DNA from: Pseudisothecium myosuroides
Lineage: Eukaryota; Streptophyta; Bryopsida; Hypnales; Lembophyllaceae
Reading direction: 5' to 3'
Length of the DNA: 64,000 nucleotides
Assembly: GCA_951799445.1 (NCBI GenBank)
Contig: OX637293.1
Location: forward strand, 620,001-684,000
Positions 49,574 to 63,555 of the stretch are shown here, piece after piece; within the stretch, counting starts at the first letter, position 1; each line of letters starts with the position of its first letter. The position numbers and the translations under genes were made by a program. The notes under the pieces were generated by a model that saw only the letters and a list, made by a program, of their open reading frames with translations, searched no databases and was not told where the DNA came from.

Positions 49574-50850
49574 TTAACTCTTAAAGGCTATGATTCTAGA
49601 TAGTTTTGGTCTTTTGTTTATTTGGGCAAGTCCTACTAGCCTCAAATTTTGCATTTATTTCTTGAAGCTTTTAAGGTAGATTCCGTAGACATAATTCACA
49701 TAAGAATCTCTCTTGCATGAGATTCCAATAAAATATTGAAAAATAATAATGGTTAAATTAACATCTATGGTTTGTAATAAGTGAAAGCTCAATGCCGAAA
49801 TTGATTACACTTAAAACCTTATATGGCCTGTATCTAAAACTCACATAATAATAAATTTAACTACTTGAGTCGTTGGCACACATGAAGAGTCCATTCATTT
49901 AACATACAACTCAAACTTCAAAGTACAATTTGTTATAAACAAAAACACAAGAAAATATTTTAATTAATAAAAAAAAACTGTTACAAGGAATTTAACCCTT
50001 AATATTTTCATCCATTGTAATATGGTTGATCTATTTTAGAACGGCCATTTCTTGACTTAGGAATGTGAAAATTCACTTGTTCTTGGGCTCATTATCAAGA
50101 AAATAAATTTAGCTATGAAGTGGTATATTCATATTTAGAAGAAGATTCACTATTGAATTTACAAAAAATTCTAAAGCATAGGTGGTTGGGGGTAAAGAGT
50201 TCAAAGTCATAGGTGGATAGGGAACTCTAGCCAATGATGTGGACACATGTGTTTTTTACCTCTTTCTAGTCTACGGCTAGCAACAACCACTAGAATATAC
50301 ATCTTGTGCTCAAATTTCAATTTTTTTTCAATTTTCAATTTTTTATTTTTTTTGTATTCTTTCATTCTACCTTGTTTGATCTTGAATTGTGGCTGTAGAT
50401 TTGTGGCAAATCTTCCATTCATCTCATAGTTTTTGAAATTTAATTATAAAGTGATCTTTACAACAAGCCCATTTTTCACGCATTTTTGGTCCTAAAAATA
50501 CAAGACTTGTTTCCATGCTTGAAGAATTTAGTTACCTTGAGAATGAGAATAGGATGCCAACTTTCTAAAATGTTGTATGACCTTCAGAACCAATCAAAGT
50601 ACAATTTCAATTTCGCTAATACATTAATTTTCTTGAAGTACCCTTCACTTTTATGTTATAGTCTTCCAATCTATAACTTGGGTAGAAAGCAAACTTTGTA
50701 GAGATGACAAGAACTTGGCTTTCTAGAAGATCCTACGGTTAATTAGTCCTAAAAATGACTCTTTGTACTCTAAGCTTCAACACTTTGTAACTTACAAAAT
50801 AAGGATCCAAAACATCTTGAAAATGGCTTAAAAATTTAAAGAGTGAATTT
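49574..50850 (-). mobile_element. Decayed TTAA element, family B-like, reverse
   Basis: Starts TTAACTCTTAAAGGC, followed by words like those of the reverse copy at 17146 (CCTCAAATTTTGC..TTATTTC). Near 50722 it has GAAGATCCTACGGTTAA as in that copy. The right end is not clear and extra DNA seems inserted. Confidence 0.35.
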
Positions 50851-50973
50851 AAAACAAAATTAATGGGGCATAGCGTAGTTTGGTAACGTACCATCTTGGG
50901 GTGATGGGTAAACCACTTGACCTTAGAAGAAAGATGAATCTAAATTATTATTTCCTCATCCTAGAGCTCCACC

Positions 50974-51902
50974 TTAACCTCTAAAGTTCTATGACTATGT
51001 TTTCACCGGAAATGCTCAAAAATTGCCATTTCTAGCACAAGTGCCAAATTTTTGAAAAAAAACTTTTTTGACACATGTAACCGTAGGATCTTGTAGTATG
51101 TTGACTTGAGAACACATGGTAAAAATTTCAAAAACTTCCACTACGTGGATTGCAAGATATAAGCATTCAAATTCATTGAAATCATTTTTTGGGCTCTATG
51201 AAAAAACAGGCAGTTGCACTTTACAAGCTCACTTTTCTATGAAAAAATGTCAAAAATGGTGGTGCTTATTTGGATTCTCTTTCCTTGACAAGTTGGCTAC
51301 ATGCTTGAAAATTTTCACATCATTTGGAATTGTACAACATATAGGAAAAAAATAGTAAGTAGAAAAAAATAGAGAATGATTCAAAATACAAAGTAGTTAA
51401 GAATTTAGTTATGGAATTGAAAAATGCCAATCCCAATGGTTTCAATGCTTTAATAAACAATCTACATCATGTGGTTTTATTTTTTTCAAAAAAATATTGA
51501 AAATTGAGTAAAATAGAGGACTTCGTAGTTTATTTTAGAATAGAGGATCCATGACTGCCCGCAGACTAAAACTCCTCATAACTTTCATCTCATTGATCAA
51601 AATGGAATGATTCAAAGCTTTTCGTGTATATGTAACTAGAAAACCAATTTCAAACTTTTGTTTTTGAAAAAAGTGATTTTTTCTTATCTGCCCAAACTAC
51701 CCATTTACAAAAAAATATATATATTAGGCCATAATTTTTAAATCATATTTCCAAATGTCATGAAATTTAGTGCATATAAAAGATATTCCTTGTCCCATCT
51801 TTTATTAAAATTACACCCTAAAATATGCAAATCTTCATTCACACTAGCCTATCCAAAATTGTTATGTTGCCAAAAAAGACATGCTAGTCTTTTAGAGATT
51901 AA
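50974..51902 (+). mobile_element. TTAA element, family B, forward (929 bp)
   Basis: TTAACCTCTAAAGTTCTATG ... AGTCTTTTAGAGATTAA. Both TTAA intact, TIR changes complementary (CCTCT / AGAGA). Body as in 60908-61837 with moderate divergence. Confidence 0.87.
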
Positions 51903-52246
51903 GATAGACATTCAATCTAGGATCTCTTTTCTACTTTAAGTTTTATATTTATATTTCTTTCTACAGTCATCTACTAAAATAAAAACCCTAATTATAAGTG
52001 GAAGTATTCTATATTTCCAATACATATGTTATCCAAATTTTGTTTCTCCATATGGAATTGTCAAACTCCAAGATCCAATGCACTTGTTCTCATTTAGAAG
52101 TTATCTAACTCTAGTGCATCTTCTAGTGCACATATCATGATTTGAAAATTGTCTAACTCTAGTGTACTTGTCATCCAGATACATTTCGAGATATATATCT
52201 TTAGACAATCTCTACTTGCACTTTAACCATAATCAAGTATAATCAA

Positions 52247-52507
52247 CATTAGAGAGAATTCGGGCCCTCTAAAGGGCCACGAGTTCCCACGAGTTCTCCC
52301 ACAAATTTTGATGATTTCCTGATTGCTGGAATTGTGCCATTGCAGCAGGGTGACATGGCCAAATTTTGGCCACATCAAATTTTTTGTTGTTTTTGTTTTT
52401 GTTTTTTAAATATTTTTCTGACAACCCAAACCATCATTCATAGCATGAAGACAGATTGGAAAACAAGCCTGAAACAGCCCTTTCTTGGCCCCAAATCCCT
52501 TCTAATG
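52247..52507. mobile_element. CATTAG-family MITE (261 bp)
   Basis: CATTAGAGAGAATTCGGGCC at the left and CCCTTCTAATG at the right. Sub-terminal GGGCC(A)CGAGTTCCC is shared with the family. Directly abuts the next element. Confidence 0.65.
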
Positions 52508-52770
52508 CATTACAAAAAAAATCAGCCCTTCAAGGGGCCGTGAGTTTTGCACCCCCACGGTGCAATTATGGAAAAAAAATTATCTTTTATTTTTAAAATT
52601 TAAGGTCCTGACATGGCATTGTTGGTGCCACGTCAACGTTATGTCAGATTTTTATTTTTGTAATATTTTTCTTCAAAAGATGTTTTTTCATTCTTTTTGT
52701 AATTGCATCATGGGGGTGCTAAAAACAAAAAGTTAGCAGCTCCTCTGAAGGCTGAATTTTTTTGTAGTAA
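52508..52770. mobile_element. CATTAC-terminus MITE, related (263 bp)
   Basis: CATTACAAAAAAAATCAGCC at the left and complement TTACTACAAAAAAATTCAGC at the right, followed by CCTTCA-type words. The interior holds a TGGTGCCACGTCA motif resembling that in 27360-27658. Confidence 0.65.
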
Positions 52771-53883
52771 AAGGATATAGAATGAAGAAAATGGATGATG
52801 GAACATCCAACCTCTTCTTGTCATCATCGTGGGCACGAAGGATATAATTCATTCCACCTAATCATGAGCACTTCATCACAAATTAAACATTTGTAAATTA
52901 ACAACATGAAAAATCCTTTGAAAAGTAAATGGTATAGCCATTAAACGCTACATTTATATATTATTATACAAAAAAAAAATTTAAAACAATCTAAAGTCCT
53001 ATTGGACCTATACAAAACATTTCCTTACATCCAAAACCTAGCCCATTCACATTTCGTTCACTCAATATAACCTACTTTAAGGAAATGGATGATTTGAGAG
53101 TCTGATATATGTAAATCCTTTAAAATTGATTAGTGAATTTGGCATTGATGCTACAGATATTAGTTCATTTCTTAATGTTGGGGGAACTAATATGTAAGTA
53201 GTATATTGCTTTAAATGTCTTATTTCTCTAAGTAGAGTTGAAAAAATCTAATAGATCCTTTGTAGGGAGAACCAATTGTTTATTTAATAAACTATGATAT
53301 TCTAAGAATTTAGTTTAATAGATAGTTTTGTGATATTTTTTAAAATACAAAATTTATAATGTTAGAATTGCATTCTAAATCATTTTTGCAATTGGAATAT
53401 AAATGATTAAACTCATGTTAGAGCCATTAGTGACATAGATTTCATTTTCACCTTTTCTTGTGTATTCCTTTGCGTTCACAAATTTTATTTTAAAATTAAA
53501 ATTTGTGAATTAATAGTGTAGGTCTAAAGTGAAATTGAAAATTGCTAGAAAGTTTCAAGATTTTAAAACCCATGAAGTTTGTGGGCTTGGATTGCAAATG
53601 TCAAAAGATGTATTATATTAGAAAATAGATTTGCAATAACTTCATTAATGCAATATCACATCTTCTACAAAATTATTATTGAAAATTTGTGGATGAATAC
53701 AAGCATTCATTGATAACAAAATGATTCAATTGCATTTTTCATGTTTGCTCAAATTTAGGCATATAAATGGAAATCTTTTAGAACATTTGATTTTAGACTA
53801 GTTTTGCCTTGGCCTTGTCAAAGCATTGGGGCTTAACATTATTTGTATATACAATTTTGGCTAACCTACTAGAACCCAAACAT

Positions 53884-53920
<37 letters not shown>

Positions 53921-54010
53921 ATATATATATATATTAGTAATTCTTTATTAAATACTTATGTTTATAAAAGTCAACAATACAAAGTAGAAGTATATTTGGT
54001 GGTGTTGTGG
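52771..54010. other. AT-rich spacer with (AAAT)n/(AT)n microsatellite
   Basis: No gene seen. A perfect (AAAT)n run of about nine units passes into (AT)n at 53884-53936. Confidence 0.5.
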
Positions 54011-54265
54011 CAACGGTGCTAGTATGTGAGCCCAAGAATGCAAGCTTGTGAGCATTGAGCCTACAATATAAGTACCTATAATATAGATACCACACACTAT
54101 AGAAAGTGTATATATTATAAACACCTATAATATGGGTATTTGTAACATATATACCTTATAATCATAGATGGTTTCTATAGTATATACACCTATAACATAG
54201 GTGTGTAGTATTCTACGCTCATGGGCTCATACTTCTGTGCTCACATAATAGCAACCCTCGGTGTT
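54011..54265. mobile_element. Small inverted-repeat element with TATAATATRGGTA repeats (about 255 bp)
   Basis: Left CAACGGTGCTAGTATGTGAG and right complement of CTCACATAATAGCAACCCTC form inverted ends related to the termini at 29265 and 43280. Inside, about six copies of a CCTATAATATRGGTA-like palindromic word occur in both directions. Confidence 0.6.
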
Positions 54266-55611
54266 GTTGGATGTAAAATTTGTTGAGTATACAATAATTT
54301 GCTTCACAACAAATCTTGTATATTGCAAGACATTAGGCTCTAATGTTTGAACATTACTGAATGAACTATAACCATACAAAGATTAGAGATTATTATTCAT
54401 TTTTTCATTTTTAAAGAGGAAACTTTGGACACAAAACTAAACATTTTGTCCTTTTGAATGATACATTGTAAACATCCATGCATTTTTTTTCTTAATTTGT
54501 TGTTAAATTTCAAGTCAACGAACTATAAAACCGTATGCTATATAATATTTACTTAATTTCTAGCACCAGCTCTTGCACTTATGACAAGATCAAAAGAATA
54601 ATCCTAATAGCTATACATTAATATTAATATTTTTAAACAACTCAAATTGCAATCCTTGCTACATATTTTATGTATATACACTAATATATTATATTATAAT
54701 CCCAAGAGTAGTGGCCCCAATAGTGATCCCTGTAGAAATGGCTTTTTTGGAGGGGAAAGAGAAGGCTGAGCCTGACAAACGCTAGAATTAATTGCTTTTC
54801 ATCCAAATTTTAGTGGGGAGGGGATATCTGGAGGGCTGTAGGAGATGCTTTAAATGCCTAGAAAAGACTTTCAATCAATAAGTCCAAGATTGGGGTTGGT
54901 TGAGGAACCATCAGTAAGACAATTTTATTCACTGTAGAGGTCTCTTTTCAAGGACACAAAAGGGACCCTTGCCTCATTGGTAAACAATGTTATGTCAAGG
55001 GCCAAGAGACGGATTAGCCAAACAAGTGACTTGTCAAGAAATTTTACCGAGGAAATTTGGGCCTGAAACACGGAAGCCTTTATGAATCCGTGCTATGGGT
55101 TCAGTACACACTTTCTCCCCCACATGAAGAAGAGGCAGAAGGGAAGACTTTGCAATTCACCTGAGGCTAAATAATGGATGATTCACGTGCCCCTCGGCCT
55201 TTCAATACTGGAAGACAATTCTCTCCTCTTTAGTATTCAATATTGAGAGGTTTGTAAAGCCCCCGTATTCAATAGCTAGAGAAGTGAAGAAGTACGTCAC
55301 TGGCGGGATGGCCTACTCGTAGGCAGTTGAGCTGTCCAATACTGCAGTATGTGCCCAAAGTCTACGGTACTAACTTACGGAGTATTAGACTGTGGCAGTA
55401 CAACAAACGGAACTAGCACCTGCTTGACAACAAGACAGCTATGGTAAGGGCCAGTATTTATGAAGAGGAGTACGGTACTCAAGTTCCCATTTTCATTGTT
55501 TACTTGACATTTGCTTAATGCTTATGCTCCACTGAGATCATTAGACCATCGGACCTCTGAGGTCACTACACCTAAAATTTACCAAATAAGGCAATTCAGC
55601 ATGGTCCCCAT
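54266..55611. other. Spacer, nothing recognised
   Basis: AT-rich up to about 54.7 kb and more even in composition from 54.7 to 55.5 kb. No ORF with a recognisable domain, and no element ends identified. Confidence 0.4.
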
Positions 55612-55879
55612 CAGGGCTTTTTTTTTTTCATTTTTGAAGAAGTGCCATAGTGGCAATATAAAATGTTATAGTGGTGTTCCAAATTGCAACATTCATCCAC
55701 TTATTGGATGTATACTATGGTTTTCATCCACAATTAGGCGATTTCATCTAATATATTTTTTAATTTCAAAGTTGTCTGGCGATTTCATCCAATTTTTTTG
55801 GCATTTTTTATAACCTTTTTTAGCCAGATTTTTTTTTCTGGTGCAATCTGGCACCAGAAAGCCAAAAAAAAAAGCCCTG
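55612..55879. mobile_element. hAT-like MITE (268 bp)
   Basis: CAGGGCTTTTTTTTTTTC ... AAAAAAAAAGCCCTG with 8-bp flanks GTCCCCAT (left) and GTTCCCAT (right), one mismatch. CAGGG termini and an 8-bp duplication are the hAT signature. The ORF crossing it is not conserved. Confidence 0.75.
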
Positions 55880-57678
55880 GTTCCCATCATTGTATTGAAA
55901 AACTTGTTGTGGGGTCTTGTTGGTGGTCAAAAGGAGATTGTAGATTCTCTTAGAATGCATTTTTTGGACACTGTATGAATAAACTACACATATGTAGAGT
56001 GCTAGAAATAGGTGAATCTAGAACCGACCCTAAACTCTCATGAATAGTGGGAGTACATTTTAGGCAAAAAAAATGTAGGGGACGGTTTTAGAAAGCAGTC
56101 GAAATTAGGTGTAGTTACCTTATGTAACACTATTTACCAATGAAGCAAGGGGGCGAAAAGAAAAGAAGACCTCAATAAGGAACAAAATTGTCTTATTGAT
56201 GGCTTGTTAGGCAACTCCAATCCTTGGATTAACTGATAAATCCATTTAAGGCATTTAGCAAAGCATAATACCTTCTCAGCATGGGGAGGACCATTGTTTG
56301 GTTATATAATTTTGTGTAGAGCAAGTTTGACAACAAATAATTCTAAAAACAGATGCCAGAACAACAGGGATTTTTTTCCAATTTTTTGGGGGATGGAAAA
56401 AATAATCTTGTAGAATAATTATATTTTACTCATATATCAAATTTTATGTCAATCCTTCTCTACAATTACAATGTCTTTGGAATATATAGGGGGATCATTT
56501 TTTTTCCAATGCGAAAATGAAATCTTTACTGGAGTAATGAAGCTCTTTATGCCCATTGATATGTATGTATCACACATAACGTGGATGATATTTAAGTTAT
56601 TCATCAAAATGTACATATGTTCATACTAAATTAATAGAGCAATACTTCCCAAAAGGTGTGTCCATTTAGTAATTTCATTTATAAAAAAAAGGAAGAATTT
56701 ATCGCCAAATCTTTCCTTAAAAATACACTTGTATTTCTATTGAGTGATTATTCACTAAAAAAGAATCTTGTATAAGATGTTTGTTGATATCACACGGTTG
56801 CACAATCTTTTTGTCCTTCATTGACTTTGAATGCCGAAAAACTTTTGGAGCATTTTAAACAAAGGAAAGTCAAACTCCACTCGATAAGTTTTAATTTAAA
56901 AAATTGAATTTTATCATGCTATTGGACTTACTATAGATTATAGTCTTTCAATCTTTTTGTTTATATTTCAAATAAGAATTTAGGCCATTCAACAGATAAT
57001 AATAAAATAATTTTCAATGGATACAAAACAAGTAGTGTGTAGTATTATTTCAATCTTTAAGATTTAGATAGAAGAAACAAAAGTTTATTATCTATACTAT
57101 CATACAATACATCATGACAACTGTAGGGTTAAATAATGATGTTCATAGTAACATCAAAAAGCCCTAAAAGAGGGGTAGTATTCATTGATCTTCTCACAAG
57201 ATTTAATCCTATCTAATTAGAGATATTGAATTCAAAAGTATTTTGTCTTATATAATAGAAAAATTAAAAAAACAAGGATCTAATATAGGCTCATTTTGGA
57301 TGGGTTTTTTTTCCGATTTTTATTATTATTTTCAATACATACTAGATCGCATTGTCCTCGAATTTTTAAGGTTCAAATTCAGAATGATATGGTCAAAGGA
57401 TTTTTACAACAAAACTAACACAAAGTCTTTATTTTATTTGTCTAATGTACAAAATTAGCTATCAAGAGAAAATATTGATGCATTCATCCCCAAGTCTTTT
57501 GTCGTATTTCACAAATCATTTGAAGTTGCAATTTTGATTAATCATTAGAAATTGAAATTCTCTAGATAAAAGTGTATTTTTGTTGAATATCAAAGAAAAA
57601 TTCTTCAAAATTAATGTAAAAAGATCTGTAATTTTATTTTTTTAATTAGACCTTACGAAGTATTTCTAATCTTGATGC
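55880..57678. other. AT-rich spacer, nothing recognised
   Basis: No gene, no element ends that could be paired. A TACCTTA at about 56115 may be the right end of an AGGTAG-type element whose left end is lost. Confidence 0.4.
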
Positions 57679-58603
57679 ATAACTCTTAAAATGTATTGAC
57701 TATTTCTCACAAAAAGAATCCAAAACTACCACTTTCTAATGCATTGAGCATAATTGAAATATAAAAATATTTTTCAAACTTTCAACCATACAAACTTGAA
57801 CCAAACTATTGGTACTATAGGAATTTGTGGAAAAAATATTAATCCATTTGACAACATAGATTGCAATATTATATCATTTAGTTAGATAAAAAGAAATTTT
57901 GGGCTCTACCCCAACATTTCAATATAGTTTGAGTCAACTTTGTGGAGGAGGCACTATTCAACTTTGGAAACTTATACCATTGGACAGGTAGTTATGTTAA
58001 TTACTTGCATGTCAATTTTCAAAGATAATGAAAATATTTAACATACCCAAAATCATCTTGCATTGAAAGGATGTCTACAAAGAAAAAAACATAAGTAAGA
58101 TTTCAACATTTTTGGAAAAATTATTTTTTGGAAGAATCATAATTACAATGGTCAATACATATATTTCCTAATCTAAATTGAAAAAATAAAATAAAATAAA
58201 AAAGAAAGGAACCTTTGTAAATTTACAATAGAATTTGGGCTAATGATTCTAAAATTGTTCTAAAATTTTCATTTTTAGTGCATTGAGAATGTATGGAAAA
58301 AATTTCAGCCCATTTGGCTTCATAGATTGCAAGATATAAGTGTTTAAAGCTAATGAAAAAAATTCACATCTTGCTTGACTTCTTGCCCTTTCTATTAGCA
58401 TGCTACCCAAGCTATTCCAAAACCCGTGAGACCTATAAATTCTAATATGGGCACCCAATGGAAAAAATATGTATTTTCAAAAAGCTTTAAGAATCGTGCA
58501 TTGTTGGTAAGAATTTTGCTTTCATCCACTTAAGTTGACTTCATATGAACATATCCATGCTTTCAGAAAGCTCCCTGGAAACTTAAAGAATTTTAGGGAT
58601 TAA
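57679..58603 (+). mobile_element. Decayed TTAA element, family B, forward (925 bp)
   Basis: Starts ATAACTCTTAAAATGTATTG (compare TTAACCCCTAAAGTTCCTTG) and ends TTTTAGGGATTAA, exactly the family length. Interior words such as ATTGCAAGATATAAGTG and GGAAAAAATTTCAG are kept. One of the oldest copies. Confidence 0.65.
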
Positions 58604-60907
58604 CATTTAATTTTTTATGCAAACATCAAAAAGCCTTCTAAAAACCTTATATTACACCTAAATTTTACATACAGAGTGGGCATGTAGAAATAAATCCTTA
58701 AACCATCAAAGGACATTTGATACGAATATACAGCATCTATTCCTTAAGATCTCCGGAGTACAAAAATATGATCAAGACTATTATACAATCCATACCACAA
58801 TTATATCCATGTTGTTTGGTTTGATTAGTGTTTCACTTCAAAGTCTTTCACTTTGTATGTTTTCATTTTGCAACTATATATGAATGAAATTTTCATATTT
58901 ATTTTTTGAAGATAAAATTACAAGTTTTCAATGAGTCATAGGCATTTCAGAATTTTTTTCACAAAAGTGAAAAAATCATACTAAATAAAAGATGTGATTG
59001 AATTATTTCTCCATACTGGTGTTTATTGTAGTATAAAACATCATGGTCTAAATCAAGTGACAATGTCATTCTTAAATTAGAAAATCAATTGACCGTGGTT
59101 ATGGCCTAGAGTTCAAGTTGTAATAAATTTTGGATCTTCGGATTTAAAAAAAAAATCAAATTAGTGTAGAAACTAGACTTGATAAGCTTTGTTTTATTTG
59201 TTGGATTGAAATTCAAAGATGATCATTTTTATGTTTAATATTTAGATAAAGAATAAAGAGCTAGAATTTTTCCAAAATACAACACAATATGATCCAAAAA
59301 TTAAACATCTTTTGATGTAAAAAAGTGAAATATCACAATGAGGGAATAATTATCACCATTCACTAAAAATGCACTCAAACAACTTCCTTCCAAATAGTAT
59401 GGTCCCCCTTTTCTATGTATGGTCCCCCCTTTCTCACTAAAGTCATCTAGAGGACACAAAACATCCTTTAAAAAAGAGAGGATCAAATACAAATTAGCAT
59501 TTCAAAGTAGTGCAAAAAATGCCTTTTTTTTCAAGGATGAAATCTAAACCTCAATTTAGGAAGGAGACAATCCAATGTGATTTGATTGCTTGCAATCATG
59601 CCTTGTTGTCATTCCCCGCCCCCCCCCCCCCCCAAAGTGTAAGTTGAATACAAATTCAATTGCAATTTAGGATTAGAAACAAACTAGGGATCAAAAAGAT
59701 GGTGACATTTATGACTTTTAGGATAACTCTAATGATTAGGAGCTACACACAAAATACAAAAATATGAATAAAAAACTCAAAGTCGCTTGTCTAGAGCTTG
59801 CAAAAAATTACCAAAGAAACATTTTCATAAATGAAAGGAATTTAGGAATTATGCTCTCATGTTCAAGGATGTGCATTATAGGTAAGAATACATATGATTT
59901 TTTTTTGCATTTGGTTCTTATTCCACTCAATTATTTGTGAAGGGACATATTCATTTTTTTTAAAGAGGGTGCGTCTTAGTTGCCAAAAATGGAGTGAAAA
60001 TGGATGTGCATGTAGTGTATATTGATTTTTTTTGGCTTTCTTGCCAAAACTAATGTTAAATTAAAAGATTGTATCTTTAGCATTTGAGTCTAACTAACAT
60101 AAGATAGCATTCAAAGTTTTTTTTTTCCATTCCATTTTGAAATTCTAGAATATTCAAAAATTGATTGCCTTATTGCAATTACAAATGATATGAATTTTTA
60201 TATCAATCTCTTTAAAAAACTATAATAAATTCAAATCTTCATCAATATATCTAATCTTTCAATAATTTATTGTAGAGACATGTCTTCATCTACTAGCTAA
60301 AAATATGAAGTTAATCTAAAAATAAATGCAAAATGCAAAATTTGAGTGAATACATGCAAAGCTTGATTTCTAGGTAATAGATTGACATTAAAAAATTAAA
60401 AGTTAAGATATACAAAATTATTTACAGTGCAAGGGACAAATTGCAATATCTAATTACAATAATGAAATATCTACTTTCCAAAAATAGGGCATCGTCACTC
60501 CAACATTGAAATCTCTATAGAAAGAATTATAAAATATTCTTGGAGATGCTTGTTGAAGGAAAGATGTGCAATTGTGCATATGGATGTTTCCTATATATCT
60601 TTGCAATTAAGTTTAAAAAAATAATTACCAATGTTTTTAAATGACTTATTATGTAAAACCATGAAAATTAAATGAAACAGTTCACAAAAAATGAAATTTT
60701 GCTTTTTTGAAATGGGAATTTGGTATCCTTGATTGGGATTGCCTAAGAATTGAATGAGTTAATTATGTAAGACAAAAAATGTCAATTGTATTCTATATTA
60801 TGCAAAGAAAACTATACAAAATAGTGAAATTAGGTTGCCCCTCATTAATTTCTCGATATTTGACACTACATAAATATCTACTGTTATTGTACAAGAATGC
60901 ACTACTT
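58604..60907. other. AT-rich spacer
   Basis: No gene. Contains a 15-C run at 59619-59633 and a short duplication of a TATGGTCCCCC word near 59400-59430. Confidence 0.45.
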
Positions 60908-61837
60908 TTAACCCCTAAAGTTCCTTGACTATGTTTTCACCAAAAACGCTCCAAAACTGCCATTTCTAGTACAAGTACTAAATTTTAGGAAAAAACTTTT
61001 TTAGTCACATATAACCATAGGATCTTATAGTAAACTAGTTTTAAAAGATGTGGAAAAAATTTCAGAATTTTCCACCATGCGGATTGGATGATATTAGCAT
61101 TTGAATTGGCAAAAATACTTTTTTTGTCCCTGCGAAAAACAGGGCAGCTGCACTTCACAAGGTCACATATGTATGAAAAAATGTCCAAAATGGTGGTGCT
61201 TCTTTGAACTCTATTTCCTAAACAAGTTGGCTACATGCTTAAAAAATTTCAAATCATTTGAAATTGTACAACATATACAAAAAAAATAGTAAGTAGAAAG
61301 AAGTAGAGAATGATCCGAAGTACTAAATTGTTAAGAATTTAATTATGGAATTGAAAAATGTCAATTCCAATGGTTGTAATGTTTTAATAAACAACCTTCA
61401 TCCTATGAATTTTTTTTTTCAAAAAATATTAAATATTGAATTAAATAAACAACTTCAAAGTTTATTTTAGAATAGAGAGTCCATAACTGCCCGCAAATTA
61501 AAAACCCTCATAATTTTTGACTCATTGATCGAAATGGAATGATTCAAAGCTTTCCACATATATATAAATTTAGAAAACCAATTTCAAATTTTTATTTTTG
61601 AAAAAAGTAATTTTTCAGATTTGCCCCGACTGCCCACCCGATGAAAAAAGTAACATATTAGGCCATACCTTTTGACTCCTATTTCGAAATGCTATGAAAT
61701 TTAGTGCACATGAAAGATATTCCTCATCCCCACCTTCTATTAAAATTTCAACTTAAAATATGAAAATCTCTAGTCACACGTACCTGCCCAAAATCGCTAT
61801 GTTGCTAAAAATAGTAGGCTGGTCCTTTAGGGGTTAA
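60908..61837 (+). mobile_element. TTAA element, family B, forward (930 bp)
   Basis: TTAACCCCTAAAGTTCCTTG ... GGTCCTTTAGGGGTTAA. Best preserved copy; near-identical to 46629-47551. Internal ORFs on both strands are short and not shared intact by all copies. Confidence 0.92.
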
Positions 61838-62454
61838 ATTACTTACTGGTGTATTTGGGACTCATAAACCTCCATATGTACAAATGGAAGTATTTGTAGA
61901 AATATTTGTTGACTTTGATAGTTTGTAGAGTAACTTTCCTGGGGTAAGGCAACCTAATTTCACGATTTTGTGTAAATGGTCCAAATTGCAATCACGTATC
62001 TTTTTGTTCCTACACTGTACACTGGCCTACCAAAAAGACACGTGATTTTGCCCTCAGTTTTGAAAAGAAATATTCCTTTATTGAAATTAGTTTTTTGCAA
62101 AGGAGTTGTGCCATCACATTGAAATGTACAAAATTAGTTATAGCAAGAAGGGAAAATGCAAAAATCTAATTATAATAAAGAGATGTTTACTTTCAAACTA
62201 AGGGCGTAATCACACCAAAATGGAAATCTCTTTAGAGAGAATTGTGAATTTTTTTTGCAGAAAAGATGTGCATATGGAGGGTTTTTACATATCTCCACAA
62301 TTTAATTAAAAAAATTCATCACCAATGTTTTTTAATGAATTTTCATGTAGAACCATGAAAATTAAATTAAAACATTTATCAAAATAGAGCTTTAGTTTCT
62401 TGAAACTGAAATTTGGTATGGTTGATTGGGATTGCATAAGATATCAATGTTGAC
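61838..62454. other. AT-rich spacer
   Basis: Nothing recognised. Parts (for example near 62160-62400) resemble 60440-60720, indicating an older duplicated block of unknown nature. Confidence 0.4.
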
Positions 62455-62760
62455 TAAGGTAGTCTGCTCTAAAAGCAACCGGGCTGTGAAACTGATCATG
62501 GCACAAGGGTACATTTTGCTTTCTTCCATGTACCAATAGTGTACATTTCAAGAGGTGGTCGCTTTTAGTGACCATTGTGTTTGAACTTCAAAAATTCATA
62601 ACTAATTCCACAAAGGTCCAAAAAATACAAAACGACTTGGGTTAAACGTGAATTCCATTTTTCTTCCTATTGAAATTTATTGAAAATTGTTTCAAGGAGT
62701 TTAGCTTCCCCGAAATGGCAAACAACTCTTAGATGGTTGGTTTTTGAGCCTCCTACCTTA
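62455..62760. mobile_element. AGGTAG-type MITE, subfamily b (306 bp)
   Basis: TA-AGGTAGTCTGCTC at the left and GAGCCTCCTACCT-TA at the right. Interior GTACATTTTGCTTTCTTCCA and AGGTGGTCGCTTTTAG match the sisters at 23686 and 25720. Confidence 0.85.
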
Positions 62761-63282
62761 AACAAAACAAAAAATGTCAACTCTGTTTTACAGTATGCAA
62801 AGAAAACTGATTGTCCAAACTGCCATCACTTATCTTTTTGGTAGGCCATTGTACAGTACAAAACATTAGCTGATATTGGCACATTTTTCTAAACTCATTC
62901 CACCGACAGGCTACTTAGACTGCCATTCTGTAACAAGGGAAATAGCGTACGTCTCCATTCTCTCACCAATCTCCCACCAATCTCCATTTGCTCACACCAG
63001 TAACTAAAGGTATAAAACTGATTATCTACTTTATTCAATTGAAATGAATTGAAATTAAATAGTCTTTACTACCAATTTTTAAAATTGTTTACCAAACTGA
63101 TAGCAATACAATTAAATTTTATGGAAATGGACTGACCTGACTAGTTTCCACATGGGAAAGAAAACGTAATGTCAATTTTGTTAAAAAATTTGCCAATATT
63201 CTATTACTTTGTTACCTTTCAGAACACATGCTTTGAACTATATATCCAAACATGTTGTAGATGTTACAGCTTTATGTATATA
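62761..63282. other. Spacer, nothing recognised
   Basis: Short stretch with no ORF or repeat end of note; GC content slightly higher around 62.9-63.0 kb. Confidence 0.4.
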
Positions 63283-63555
63283 TAAGGTAGGTATCCTTAA
63301 ACCGTCACTAATTGCTACTGTGCCTAATTACTACTATTAGACTGTTCAAATTCTTATATACTCTTATTGGCAAGGGAAAGGAGGTTCCAACGCACCAAAG
63401 AACGCAACATTTGGATACTGTATGCAAAAGTTATGAAGGAACAAAGTTTGGTTCTAAAAGCGTTTCTTTCACAAGGTACATAACTGATTTTGGAAATGTA
63501 CACACACTGAAGATGGCGCTTTAAGGTCAGTGGCGCATTTGGGATGCCTACCTTA
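63283..63555. mobile_element. AGGTAG-type MITE, subfamily a, copy 2 (273 bp)
   Basis: TA-AGGTAGGTATCC ... GGATGCCTACCT-TA. Reverse-complement sister of 5697-5970, differing by scattered substitutions only. ORFs on both strands are by-products. Confidence 0.87.
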
